A DNA stretch of 64,000 nt, taken from the NCBI GenBank assembly GCA_964439265.1, contig CAYTOA010000021.1:1-64000 (forward strand), read 5' to 3'. The position numbers and the translations under genes are program-made. The notes beneath the pieces were generated by a model that was given only the letters and a program-made list of their open reading frames with translations, ran no database searches and was not told the DNA's origin. Below are positions 43,938 to 53,177 of this stretch, piece after piece; positions within the stretch are counted from its first letter, which is position 1, and every line of letters starts with the position of its first letter. The DNA is from JAGVPT01 sp964439265. GTDB lineage: Bacteria > Bacteroidota > Ignavibacteria > UBA10030 > UBA8401.

Positions 43938-45323
43938 ATGTCAACGCTAATCAAAAACGGGCGCGTGATTACGGCCGATCAGGACTACAACGCAGATATC
44001 TACATCGAGAGGGATATTGTCACGACCATCGGCGCTTCACTGGATATGCCGGCAGACAATACGATCGACGCGAAGGGAAAATATGTCATTCCTGGGGGAG
44101 TCGATGTTCATACGCATATGGACATGCCGTTCGGCGGAACGACCTCCAGCGATGATTTTGAAACGGGAACGCGTGCGGCGGCATTCGGCGGGACAACGTG
44201 CCTCATTGATTTTGCCATTCAATCCAAAGGGACGAGGATGCGAGACGCGCTTGACGTGTGGTGGAAGAAAGGCGAAAAAGCTACCATCGACTTCAGCCTC
44301 CACATGATCATTACCGACCTGCCCGAAGCCCATCTCGAAGATATGAATGAGATGGTGCGTGAAGGGGTAACGAGCTTCAAACTTTTTATGGCTTACCCGA
44401 ACGTGCTCATGGTGGACGATGCGACAATATTTCGCGCAATGCGTCAGACGGGAAACAATGGCGCGCTGGTCTGTATGCATGCTGAGAACGGCGGGGTCAT
44501 CGACCTTCTCGTTCAGAAAGCCCTCGCGGAGGGAAAAACTGCCCCCATCTACCACGCTCTCACCCGTCCGACGACGGCTGAGAGCGAAGCCGTCAACAGG
44601 GCGATCGCCCTCGCTCAAATGGCTGGCGCTCCAGTGTACATCGTTCACCTTTCGTCTGCCGATGCGTTGGAGAAAGTCTCCGAAGCTCGCGATAAAGGCG
44701 TCCCTGTCTTTGCCGAAACATGCCCGCAGTATCTTCTCCTTTCGGTCGAGGATCTCGATCGGCCGAATTTTGAGGGAGCGAAGTACGTCTTTACTCCCCC
44801 TCTCCGTGAAAAATGGCATCAGGACAAATTATGGGAGGGTTTAAGAAAGAACACTCTACAGGTCGTTTCGACGGATCATTGTCCGTTCTGTTTCAAGGAG
44901 CAAAAAGAATTAGGACGCGATAGTTTTGCGAAAATCCCGAACGGCGGACCCGGAGTGGAAAACCGTTTGCAGCTCATCCATCATCATGGCGTCAACCAGA
45001 AGCGGATAACCCTGAATCGCTGGGTTGAGATTGTGTCGACGACCCCGGCAAAGATGTTCGGACTCTATCCACGGAAAGGAACGATCGCAATCGGCAGTGA
45101 TGCGGATATCGTCATATGGGATCCGAACAAAGAAGTCACCATATCGGCACAATCTCACCATATGCGGGTAGACTATTCAATGTTCGAAGGGTTCAAAGTT
45201 AAGGGCGATGCAGAAATTGTTCTCTCACGCGGCGAAGCAATCGTCGACAAGGGAGTATGGCGGGGCAGAACCGGAAGAGGGGGATATGTTAAGCGCGGCA
45301 CCTATGCCGGCGCTTGGAAATAG
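43938..45323 (+). CDS. hydA: Dihydropyrimidinase
   Basis: Second step of reductive pyrimidine degradation: ring opening of dihydrouracil or dihydrothymine to the N-carbamoyl-beta-amino acid. 461 residues of the cyclic amidohydrolase family. Zinc ligands His58 and His60 (DVHTHMDMPFGG), carboxylated Lys148 (GVTSFKLFMAYPN), and later His/Asp in MHAENGG, VHLSS and STDHCPF. ATG 43938 is chosen for GGAGG 8 nt upstream; a TTG 15 nt earlier is in frame. D-hydantoinase activity is an equivalent label for this family; the operon fixes the pyrimidine role. Confidence 0.94.
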   Translation: MSTLIKNGRVITADQDYNADIYIERDIVTTIGASLDMPADNTIDAKGKYVIPGGVDVHTHMDMPFGGTTSSDDFETGTRAAAFGGTTCLIDFAIQSKGTRMRDALDVWWKKGEKATIDFSLHMIITDLPEAHLEDMNEMVREGVTSFKLFMAYPNVLMVDDATIFRAMRQTGNNGALVCMHAENGGVIDLLVQKALAEGKTAPIYHALTRPTTAESEAVNRAIALAQMAGAPVYIVHLSSADALEKVSEARDKGVPVFAETCPQYLLLSVEDLDRPNFEGAKYVFTPPLREKWHQDKLWEGLRKNTLQVVSTDHCPFCFKEQKELGRDSFAKIPNGGPGVENRLQLIHHHGVNQKRITLNRWVEIVSTTPAKMFGLYPRKGTIAIGSDADIVIWDPNKEVTISAQSHHMRVDYSMFEGFKVKGDAEIVLSRGEAIVDKGVWRGRTGRGGYVKRGTYAGAWK

Positions 45324-45386
45324 CATATGAGAGTCTTTTAATCCACATTGCATTGTTCTCTTCCCATTCAAACTGGAGGTAAACAT

Positions 45387-45830
45387 ATGGAGCGCCCAAA
45401 AATAAATTACGTTGCGGTGCTGGTCGTGGCATTCATTCAGTTTATTTTTGGAGCCGTTTGGTACTCGCCGATACTGTTTGGCACCAAATGGATGCAGCTC
45501 ACAGGAATCACAATGGAAATGGCTTCGAAAATGAGCCCCTGGAAAGCGTACGGCCTGACCTTCTTGGCGTATGTTGCATTGTCGTGGGTACTCGTTCACG
45601 CTCTTTCGTACGCAAAAGCGAGAACGGCGATGGAGGGAGCAATGGTAGGGTTTTGGAATTGGTTCGGATTCGTTGCGACGATCATGGGCATCACGAATCG
45701 CTATCAAATGCAGCCGTGGGCTCTCTGGGCTGTCGACAGCGGCTACCAGCTTGTTAATTTCGTCCTCGGCGGAATCATTCTGACGTTGTGGCATAAGAAA
45801 CTTTGGGAAGAAGAAGAAGAAGCGATGTAA
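45387..45830 (+). CDS. DUF1761 family membrane protein
   Basis: 147 residues with four membrane helices and the DUF1761 hallmark at the N-terminus: INYVAVLVVAFIQFIFGAVWYSPILFGTKWM (quoted in part as FGAVWYSPILFG). The family has no assigned function. GGAGG lies 8 nt before ATG 45387. It sits between dihydropyrimidinase and the NCS1 permease and is the third small membrane protein of this operon. The C-terminus is Glu-rich (WEEEEEAM). Confidence 0.85.
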   Translation: MERPKINYVAVLVVAFIQFIFGAVWYSPILFGTKWMQLTGITMEMASKMSPWKAYGLTFLAYVALSWVLVHALSYAKARTAMEGAMVGFWNWFGFVATIMGITNRYQMQPWALWAVDSGYQLVNFVLGGIILTLWHKKLWEEEEEAM

Positions 45831-45914
45831 TGAGTGGTCATCGCAACAACTGGCAATCCAGAAATAATTGCCTGACGCAAGCGCCTCCTCAGATCTCGTC
45901 AAGATATAACATAT

Positions 45915-47420
45915 ATGCCCGAATCAACACGCACTGAAATTGTCGAGGTCGACCTTACACCGATCCGGAATAGTCCCCTCTTCAACGATGACATAGCGCC
46001 CACAAGAATCTCCCAGCGCAAATGGGGAACATACGATATCGCGGCTCTCTGGATCTCAATGTCCGCATGCATTCCGACCTACATGCTTGCCTCGTCCCTT
46101 ATTTCCGAAGGGATGAATTGGTATCAGGCGGTCCTCACCGTTTTTCTGGGTAATGCGATCGTGTTGATACCGATGGTTCTTAACGCACACGCGGGAACAA
46201 AATACGGCATACCGTTTCCCGTGTACTGCCGGGCCTCATTCGGAACACGCGGCGCGAACATCCCGGCCCTTCTCCGGGCCTTCGTGGCCTGCGGATGGTT
46301 CGGAATTCAGAGCTGGATCGGCGGTTGGGCAATTTACAAGATGATCGCCATTTATGTTCCATCATGGGATTTGCAGCCCGCCTGGTTTGCCGGCATCAAC
46401 ACCCCGCAGTTCTTCTGCTTTTTGTTCTTCTGGGGAATTAACATGCTGGTAATTTACAAAGGTATTGAATCTATCCGTTTCCTTCTCAAGATCAAAGCGC
46501 CGCTTCTCATCGTGCTTGGCCTGGTGCTGCTCGGATGGGCATACCTTCAAGCTGGTGGATTTGGACCGATGTTGTCGCAGCCGTCGCAATTCGTGAGCGG
46601 CGGAGCAAAAGAAGGAAAATTCTGGATTGTCTTTTTTCCCTCGCTCACAGGCATGATCGGATTCTGGGCAACCCTTTCTCTCAACATCCCGGATTTTACA
46701 CGCTATTCACGTACTCAGCGCGATCAGATCCTCGGCCAGGTGATCGGATTGCCGACGACGATGGCGTTGTATTCATTTATCGGCGTGGCTGTAACGTCTG
46801 CGACAATTGTGATCTATGGTGGATTCCCGATCTGGGATCCAGTCGTGTTGATATCCCGATTCACAAATCCGCTTGTCCTGTTGGTGTCGCTTTTTGCGTT
46901 GTGTCTTGCAACGTTAGCGACAAATCTTGCAGCGAACGTGGTAAGTCCCGCAAATGACTTCTCGAATCTCTGGCCCTCTAAAATAACGTTCCGAATCGGA
47001 GGACTGATCACGGGAGTGATAGGAATTCTGATCCAGCCGTGGAAACTGGTCGCGGATCCAAGCGGATACATTTTCACCTGGCTTGTCGGATACTCAGCCT
47101 TGCTTGGGCCAATCGGCGGGATACTCATTTGCGATTATTTTTTCATTCGACACACGTACCTGCGCCCTATCGATCTCTACAAAACTCGGGGCGAGTACTC
47201 CTATAAGAACGGATTCAATCCTGCCGCAGTCATTGCGCTCATCCTCGGCGTCACGCCGAGCATCCCAGGTTTTCTCGGTACGATAAGAGTGGTCGATCCC
47301 GTTGCGGTCGGCTCATTCCTGATGAATGTTTACAGTTATGCATGGTTCGTGGGATTTATCACGGCCTTTGTAGTCTACGCGGGTCTCACGTCCAAGAAGA
47401 GCCGAGCTGGAAATAGTTAG
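45915..47420 (+). CDS. NCS1 family nucleobase/hydantoin permease
   Basis: Cation- or proton-coupled importer of nucleobases or hydantoins, 501 residues, twelve membrane helices. Family motifs: SQRKWGTYDIAALWISMS at the first helix, GWFGIQSWIGG (the Trp that stacks on the substrate in Mhp1) and LSLNIPDFTRYSRTQ. Encoded as the last gene of the pyrimidine cluster, so uracil, thymine or dihydropyrimidine is the likely cargo. The neighbouring gene is on the opposite strand; the 31-bp convergent gap has no visible terminator. Confidence 0.92.
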   Translation: MPESTRTEIVEVDLTPIRNSPLFNDDIAPTRISQRKWGTYDIAALWISMSACIPTYMLASSLISEGMNWYQAVLTVFLGNAIVLIPMVLNAHAGTKYGIPFPVYCRASFGTRGANIPALLRAFVACGWFGIQSWIGGWAIYKMIAIYVPSWDLQPAWFAGINTPQFFCFLFFWGINMLVIYKGIESIRFLLKIKAPLLIVLGLVLLGWAYLQAGGFGPMLSQPSQFVSGGAKEGKFWIVFFPSLTGMIGFWATLSLNIPDFTRYSRTQRDQILGQVIGLPTTMALYSFIGVAVTSATIVIYGGFPIWDPVVLISRFTNPLVLLVSLFALCLATLATNLAANVVSPANDFSNLWPSKITFRIGGLITGVIGILIQPWKLVADPSGYIFTWLVGYSALLGPIGGILICDYFFIRHTYLRPIDLYKTRGEYSYKNGFNPAAVIALILGVTPSIPGFLGTIRVVDPVAVGSFLMNVYSYAWFVGFITAFVVYAGLTSKKSRAGNS

Positions 47421-47451
47421 AGAGCTCGGGGAAGGTTTAACTCCATGGCAA

Positions 47452-48117
47452 TCATGAGCGGGTGTCGGTTCTTTTGTAGACCAACACCTGCCATGCAATT
47501 GTTGAGTTTGAGTAGAGCAATTGAAATCCCTGATCAAGAATCAGGCGATGGACATCATTCCAGTCATGCCAGAACGGGAAAAACGAACTGCGGAATAATT
47601 TCAAGACAAGAATCTGGAGTTTGAAGATCGACTCCATCAGCAAATTGTTTTTGGGATGGCTGAGTGCGTAGATCGTTGTTGTTTTCGCGGTCGAACGTTC
47701 GATAAGTTCAATGTAGTTTTCGTAGCAGCACACTACCTTGTCCAGGAATGTAATATCGGCATCTGTTACATTTTCTGACTCCTCCACGAAATCGCCGAGG
47801 ATATATTTGGTCTTTCCTTCCAGATTTATCTCCCCTGCCATTGTTTTTGCCTGGTCTAACATCCCTTCGGAGAGATCAATCCCAATTGCCTCGGATGCGC
47901 CTTCATGCAAGAGTGTCAGATGGAGAGATCCCACGCCGCATCCTATGTCGAGGATCTTTTTTGAGGCAATCGGTTCCTTGCGAACTCCTTCCAATAAATA
48001 GCGTTGAGTTTTTTCCAGCCCGTTTTTGCGGAAGCTCTTTGCGTAGCTCTTCGACAATCGGGAGAAGAACTTGTTCGCCGGTTCGCGCGCACCCAAACGA
48101 TGACAACATGAACTCAT
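47452..48117 (-). CDS. Class I SAM-dependent methyltransferase
   Basis: 221 residues. Motif I ILDIGCGVGSLHLTLL (about 55-70), motif II IGIDLSEGMLDQA, and the acidic motif ILGDFVEE. The N-terminal SSCCHRLG ... FFSRLSKSYAKSFRKNGLEKT is characteristic of a family often labelled Mg-protoporphyrin-O-methyltransferase-like, but without the other chlorophyll genes; the substrate is unknown. It is 48 bp downstream of mmsA and the last gene before the convergent NCS1 permease. Confidence 0.85.
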   Translation of the reverse strand: MSSCCHRLGAREPANKFFSRLSKSYAKSFRKNGLEKTQRYLLEGVRKEPIASKKILDIGCGVGSLHLTLLHEGASEAIGIDLSEGMLDQAKTMAGEINLEGKTKYILGDFVEESENVTDADITFLDKVVCCYENYIELIERSTAKTTTIYALSHPKNNLLMESIFKLQILVLKLFRSSFFPFWHDWNDVHRLILDQGFQLLYSNSTIAWQVLVYKRTDTRS

Positions 48118-48165
48118 GCTCCATCCACCAAAATGCTAAAAAGCAAATAGCCAACCGCATTCCCG

Positions 48166-49674
48166 TCAGCTCATCCAATTTGCTCTCGACTCCGGGTTCC
48201 ATTTCGTCGTAGTCTTCTTTAATTTTGTAAAGAATTCTATTGAACTCTTCCCGGTTATGTCGCCGGCGCCGAACTTTGATTCATTCCACCCGCCGAACGA
48301 GAACGGTTCCCGCGGAACCGGTACGCCGATATTTACTCCGATCATTCCGGCGCTGGCCCGTTCAATGACGTACCGGGCCATTCCTCCGCTCTGCGTGAAT
48401 ACCGACGCTGCGTTTCCATACGGAGAACTGTTTTCAATCGTGATCGCCTCGTCGACATTCTTCGTCCTTATAATTGAGAGCACCGGGCCGAATACTTCTT
48501 CCTGCGCTATTCGCATTTCCGGGCGGACGTAATCGATGACAGTGGGTCCGACATAGTAACCTTCTTCTTTTCCCTGAACAATTGCGTTCCTTCCATCCAC
48601 GAGTATCTTAGCACCTTGCTTTTCGGCTTCGCTGATATACGCCTCGATCCTTTCTTTTGCCTTCTTGGAAATTACGGCGCCGAGGTTTTCTCCCGGCACA
48701 ATCTTTCTTGCCTCGTCGCACAATTTTGTAATGATCCTGTCGACATTTCCAACCGCGATCATTGCCGATGCAGCCATGCAACGCTGGCCGGCACAGCCGC
48801 TCATCGATGCCGCGACATTTGACGCTGTCATTTCCTCGTTGGCATCCGGGAGAACGATCAAATGATTCTTTGCGCCCCCCAGGCATAACGCTCTTTTCAA
48901 ATGTGCCGTCGCTTTCACGTACACAATTTTCGCGACACGTGTCGATCCTACGAACGAAACCGCCTGAATCCCCGGGTGGTCGCAAACTGCTTCAACGATC
49001 TCCTGAGAACCGTGGACTATGTTGAATACGCCATCAGGGAGGCCTGCCTCCATCAGTAGCTCGGCAATTCGACACGCACTGATCGGAACCTGTTCCGATG
49101 GTTTCAGGATCATCGTATTTCCCAGAACAAGCGCGTTGGGGATCGTCCAGTTCGGAACCATATTGGGGAAGTTAAAAGGAGTGATGCTTGCAACAACTCC
49201 AAGCGGATAACGATCTATGCGACACTCAACTCCTTTGCTCACTTCCAGGATTTCGCCTGCAACGAGCTGCGGTGCTGAACACGCAAATTCTGTTACTTCA
49301 ATAGACTTTTCGATTTCGGCAATCGACTCGCTCATCGTCTTGCCATTTTCTTCCTGGACCAGGTAAGCCAGCGCCTTAATATTTTTCTCCAATAGCGCCT
49401 TATATCGATAGAAAATCTGTGCACGATCTTTGATCGGCGTCGCCGACCAGGATTGAAATGCCTGACTGGCAGACCGGACTGCGTTATCAAGATCCTTGCT
49501 TGTGGAAAGAGGAACTTGGGCAACGGGCTTGCCAATCGACGGATTCATCACAGGGAGATATTCCGTTGCATTGGAAACGACCCATTTCCCTCCGACGTAG
49601 TTCTTCAGCCTTTCACCGTCTTTCGGAACTTCCCACTTCGCGGGGGCAGCAACGCTATCCGCAATGGATGACAT
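48166..49674 (-). CDS. mmsA: CoA-acylating methylmalonate/malonate-semialdehyde dehydrogenase
   Basis: Converts malonate semialdehyde to acetyl-CoA or methylmalonate semialdehyde to propionyl-CoA with NAD and CoA. Aldehyde dehydrogenase fold, 502 residues, with catalytic Cys299 in SGCAGQRCMAAS and LCLGGAKNH in place of the ELGGK general-base motif of hydrolytic dehydrogenases, as expected of a CoA-acylating MMSDH. AGGAG lies 5 nt before ATG. It provides the last step for the beta-alanine made by the pyrimidine cluster on the other strand, and also for valine breakdown. Confidence 0.94.
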   Translation of the reverse strand: MSSIADSVAAPAKWEVPKDGERLKNYVGGKWVVSNATEYLPVMNPSIGKPVAQVPLSTSKDLDNAVRSASQAFQSWSATPIKDRAQIFYRYKALLEKNIKALAYLVQEENGKTMSESIAEIEKSIEVTEFACSAPQLVAGEILEVSKGVECRIDRYPLGVVASITPFNFPNMVPNWTIPNALVLGNTMILKPSEQVPISACRIAELLMEAGLPDGVFNIVHGSQEIVEAVCDHPGIQAVSFVGSTRVAKIVYVKATAHLKRALCLGGAKNHLIVLPDANEEMTASNVAASMSGCAGQRCMAASAMIAVGNVDRIITKLCDEARKIVPGENLGAVISKKAKERIEAYISEAEKQGAKILVDGRNAIVQGKEEGYYVGPTVIDYVRPEMRIAQEEVFGPVLSIIRTKNVDEAITIENSSPYGNAASVFTQSGGMARYVIERASAGMIGVNIGVPVPREPFSFGGWNESKFGAGDITGKSSIEFFTKLKKTTTKWNPESRANWMS

Positions 49675-49790
49675 GACGTCTCCTCGGTAAATGAATAGTG
49701 TGATCTTTGCATTAACGGCAATTCATGCCGATGTCGGTGAGACATCGGGGGATGATAATTCTCTCGCAAATACTTCAGGTCCCTGCATTG

Positions 49791-50930
49791 CTACTGGAGC
49801 AGCGACCGCGCAATAACTATTCGCTGAATTTCTGAAGTCCCCTCGTAGATTTCCGTAATCTTGGCGTCGCGGAGATATCGCTCTACGTTGTACTCGCGTA
49901 TGTATCCGTACCCGCCATGAATCTGAATCGCTTCGAGAGCGCATGAAACCGCGATCTTCGAAGCAAAAAGCTTCGCCATGGCGGCATGCTGCGTAAACCG
50001 TTCGCCCGAATCTTTCGTTGCCGCCGCCCGCAGCGTCAACAGCCTTGCCGCCTCAACCTCTGTCGCCATATCAGCGATCTTAAATTGGATCGCCTGCAGA
50101 TTCGCCAACGGCTGGTCAAACGCTTTCCTTTCTTTTGAGTATTTCACCGCTGCGTCAAGACTCGCCTGTGCAATTCCGACTGCCTGCGAAGCGATTCCGA
50201 TCCTTCCGCCGTCCAGCGTCTTCATCGCAAATTTGAACCCGAAGCCCTCCTCCCCGATCCTGTTTACGGCAGGCACGCGCACATCCTGAAACGCAATCGA
50301 GACCGTATCCGAGCTCCGAATTCCGAGTTTCCGTTCTTTCTTTCCGACGCTAAACCCCGACATCCCCTTCTCGACGACAAATGTGCTGATACCGCGGCTT
50401 CCTTTTGCAGGATCGGTAGCCGCCATCACCAAGACGTAATCGGCATTGAAACCGTTCGTGATCCAATTCTTAATCCCGTTCAGAACATAACAATCGCCAT
50501 CCCGCACCGCCAAAGTCCGTTGGTTCGTCGCATCACTTCCCGCCTCCGGTTCCGAGAGGGCGAAGGCGCCGAGTTTTTTCCCGGATGCGAGAGGCGTCAA
50601 AAACTTTTCCTTTTGTTCTTCGGTTCCGAATTCATTGATCCCGTAGCATACAAGAGAATTATTGACCGACATGATCACACCGCAGGAAGCATCGACCCGG
50701 GAAATTTCTTCAACAGCAAGCGAGTAACTCACCGTGTCGAGGCCGGCACCGCCGTACAGCTCCGGAACCACCATTCCCATGAATCCCAACTCTCCAAGTT
50801 TTTTCACCGCTTCATACGGGAACTCCTCTTTCTCATCGCGAGTATCTGCCGTCGCAGCCAATTCATCGTGCGCAAACTGGCGGGCGGTTGCTCGGATCAT
50901 TCTTTGCGTTTCGTTCAGTTCAAAGTTCAT
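49791..50930 (-). CDS. Acyl-CoA dehydrogenase
   Basis: FAD-dependent first step of fatty or branched acyl-CoA oxidation. 379 residues, the standard short/medium-chain length. Segments seen: ALSEPEAGSDA, WITNGFNADY, MKTLDGGRIGIASQAVGIAQAS (in part), QIHGGYGYIREYNVERYLRDAKITEIYEGTSEIQR (in part), the last containing the catalytic glutamate. Chain-length preference is not predictable. Starts 102 bp after the 3-hydroxyacyl-CoA dehydrogenase gene in the same direction, forming a beta-oxidation block. Confidence 0.94.
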   Translation of the reverse strand: MNFELNETQRMIRATARQFAHDELAATADTRDEKEEFPYEAVKKLGELGFMGMVVPELYGGAGLDTVSYSLAVEEISRVDASCGVIMSVNNSLVCYGINEFGTEEQKEKFLTPLASGKKLGAFALSEPEAGSDATNQRTLAVRDGDCYVLNGIKNWITNGFNADYVLVMAATDPAKGSRGISTFVVEKGMSGFSVGKKERKLGIRSSDTVSIAFQDVRVPAVNRIGEEGFGFKFAMKTLDGGRIGIASQAVGIAQASLDAAVKYSKERKAFDQPLANLQAIQFKIADMATEVEAARLLTLRAAATKDSGERFTQHAAMAKLFASKIAVSCALEAIQIHGGYGYIREYNVERYLRDAKITEIYEGTSEIQRIVIARSLLQ

Positions 50931-51032
50931 TGGTATGCCTGGAATGTGACGTTCCTACCGCAGATCTTAGCCTTAAGGTATTAGCTGTTGAGTCCACCCA
51001 AAAGCTAATGCCCAATACCTAATGGCCGCACC

Positions 51033-51896
51033 CTACTTTGCTGCGGGATAATCATAAAATCCCTTTCCCGCCTTCTTCCCAAGATGTCCGGCTGCAACCA
51101 TTTTTTTCAAGAGCGGGCAGGGGCGGTATTTTGATTCGCCGAGCCCTTCGTGAAGCACGTTCATAATCGAAAGGCAAACATCGAGTCCGATGAAATCGGC
51201 CAAAGCAAGGGGACCCATCGGATGGTTCATGCCGAGTTTCATGACAGTGTCGACCGCTTCAGGAGTTGCGACACCTTCCATCACACAAAACATCGCTTCA
51301 TTAAGCATCGGAAGGAGGATTCTGTTTGAAACGAACCCCGGATAGTCATTCACTTCAACAGGCGTTTTTTCCAACGCTTCCGTCAAGGCTATCACCGTCT
51401 GGCATGTTTCATCCGTCGTAGAAATGCCGCGAATGATCTCGACAAGCTTCATAACGGGAACGGGATTCATGAAATGCATCCCGATCACCTGACCTGGACG
51501 GTTTGTCGCCGCAGCAATTTCTGTGATTGAGATCGAAGATGTATTCGAAGCCAGGATCGCTCCGGCAGGTGCAGCGTCGCTGATCGTTTTGAAGATATCC
51601 AACTTTATCCTCTTGTTTTCAGTCGCCGCCTCGATTACAAGGTCGGCGGTCCGGACGGAATCAGCAAGCAATATCGATGTTGTAATGCCGTTCAGCGTTA
51701 TTGCCTTTTGCTGCTCGGTGAGAGTCCCTTTTTTGACCTGCCGGTCCAGGTTGGATGCAATGGTCCTCAGCCCGCGCTCGGTCGCTTCATGATTTATATC
51801 ATTAAGCGTTACCGAGTATGCAAATTGGGCGCACACATGCGCGATGCCATTTCCCATCGTTCCTGCGCCAACGACGGTAATATTTTTGATACCCAT
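51033..51896 (-). CDS. 3-hydroxybutyryl/3-hydroxyacyl-CoA dehydrogenase
   Basis: NAD-dependent oxidation of 3-hydroxyacyl-CoA to 3-oxoacyl-CoA. 287 residues: Rossmann GAGTMGNGIAHVCAQ at 9-23, catalytic His in GMHFMNPVPVMKLVEI near 140, and the C-terminal PMGPLALADFIGLD helix. This is the single-domain length. It is 45 bp downstream of the thiolase gene, with which it can run the last two steps of beta-oxidation or, in reverse, acetoacetyl-CoA reduction. Confidence 0.94.
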   Translation of the reverse strand: MGIKNITVVGAGTMGNGIAHVCAQFAYSVTLNDINHEATERGLRTIASNLDRQVKKGTLTEQQKAITLNGITTSILLADSVRTADLVIEAATENKRIKLDIFKTISDAAPAGAILASNTSSISITEIAAATNRPGQVIGMHFMNPVPVMKLVEIIRGISTTDETCQTVIALTEALEKTPVEVNDYPGFVSNRILLPMLNEAMFCVMEGVATPEAVDTVMKLGMNHPMGPLALADFIGLDVCLSIMNVLHEGLGESKYRPCPLLKKMVAAGHLGKKAGKGFYDYPAAK

Positions 51897-51941
51897 TTTG
51901 TGTTCAGAGTTCTGTTTTTATCAGCCTTCGAGAACGTTGTG

Positions 51942-53120
51942 TTACACTATTTCCAAGATCATTCCGCTCGCTTCCCCGCCGCCGATACAGATTGCAGCAA
52001 GCCCTCGCGTCAGGTTCCTCTGTGTTAACGCATTGATAAGTGTCACGACAATACGGGCACCGCTGGCGCCGATCGGATGGCCAAGGGCAACGGCACCGCC
52101 GTTGACGTTTACCTTCTCAATGTCGATTCCAAGAATCTTATTCACCGCAAGAGTGACGACGGCGAAGGCTTCGTTGATTTCAAACAAATCAATCTGGTCC
52201 TGGGTCAGGCCCGCTTTCTTTAATACTTTTGGGATAACATCCGCCGGCGCGGTCGTGAACCATTCGGGCTTCTTTGCAGCCGATGCACATGAGATGATTT
52301 TCGCAAGAGGTTTGAGCCCGAGAGACCTTGCTCTCGCAGAAGAAGTGAGAACAACCGCTGCCGCTCCGTCGTTTATTTTTGAGGAATTTGCCGCAGTCAC
52401 GGTTCCATCTTTCTGGAAGGCCGGCTTCAGCAAAGGGATCTTTTCGAAGTTGGTCTTTTTCGGATCTTCGTCCTCTGCCACGTACGATGTCTCACCACTT
52501 TTCTGGCGGATACCCACTTTCACAATTTCATCCTTAAAACGCCCCATTGTTTGGGACTCCTGAGCACGGCGGTAGCTGAGAATGGCAAATTGATCCTGTG
52601 CCTCTCGCGGCACGGCACATTCTCTGGCGCAGAGTTCCGCAGCGCTTCCCATATGGAAATTATTGTAGACATCCCACAAACCGTCCTTGATCAGTGAATC
52701 GATCAACTCCGCATTACCCATCTTGTAGCCGAGACGTGCTTTCTCTAACAGGTACGGAGCGTTAGACATGCTTTCCATTCCACCGGCGACTACGATATCG
52801 GCATAGCCGAGTTGGATCGCCTGCGCGCCGAGCATGATTGCCTTCATGCCTGAACCGCAGACCTTGTTGATCGTCATGCATTCAACCGATTCCGGAAGTC
52901 CGGCAAAGATCGCCGCCTGGCGGGCAGGAGCCTGACCTTCTCCTGCTGTCAGGACATTTCCCATGATTACTTCATTCACTACATCCCGAGAAACGGAAGC
53001 TCGTCGCAGTGCTTCTTCGATGACAATTGCACCGAGCCTGGTAGCCGTGAGCGAACTGAGGACGCCGCCGAATGAACCGATCGGCGTTCTGCAAGCACCG
53101 AGAATAACTGCCTCATCCAT
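51942..53120 (-). CDS. Acetyl-CoA C-acyltransferase (thiolase)
   Basis: Cleaves 3-oxoacyl-CoA or condenses two acetyl-CoA. From ATG 53120 the protein has 392 residues and puts the nucleophilic Cys88 in INKVCGSGMKAI, the expected position; a second catalytic Cys is in AAICIGGGEASG and the histidine in GGAVALGHPIGASG. An ATG at 53156 is in frame, but its extra twelve residues (MPRVVPYRKTIP) precede the family start and neither has a ribosome-binding site. Confidence 0.93.
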   Translation of the reverse strand: MDEAVILGACRTPIGSFGGVLSSLTATRLGAIVIEEALRRASVSRDVVNEVIMGNVLTAGEGQAPARQAAIFAGLPESVECMTINKVCGSGMKAIMLGAQAIQLGYADIVVAGGMESMSNAPYLLEKARLGYKMGNAELIDSLIKDGLWDVYNNFHMGSAAELCARECAVPREAQDQFAILSYRRAQESQTMGRFKDEIVKVGIRQKSGETSYVAEDEDPKKTNFEKIPLLKPAFQKDGTVTAANSSKINDGAAAVVLTSSARARSLGLKPLAKIISCASAAKKPEWFTTAPADVIPKVLKKAGLTQDQIDLFEINEAFAVVTLAVNKILGIDIEKVNVNGGAVALGHPIGASGARIVVTLINALTQRNLTRGLAAICIGGGEASGMILEIV

Positions 53121-53177
53121 AGGGATCGTTTTTCGATAAGGTACAACTCTTGGCATGAAAAGGCAAAACGCGAATTT

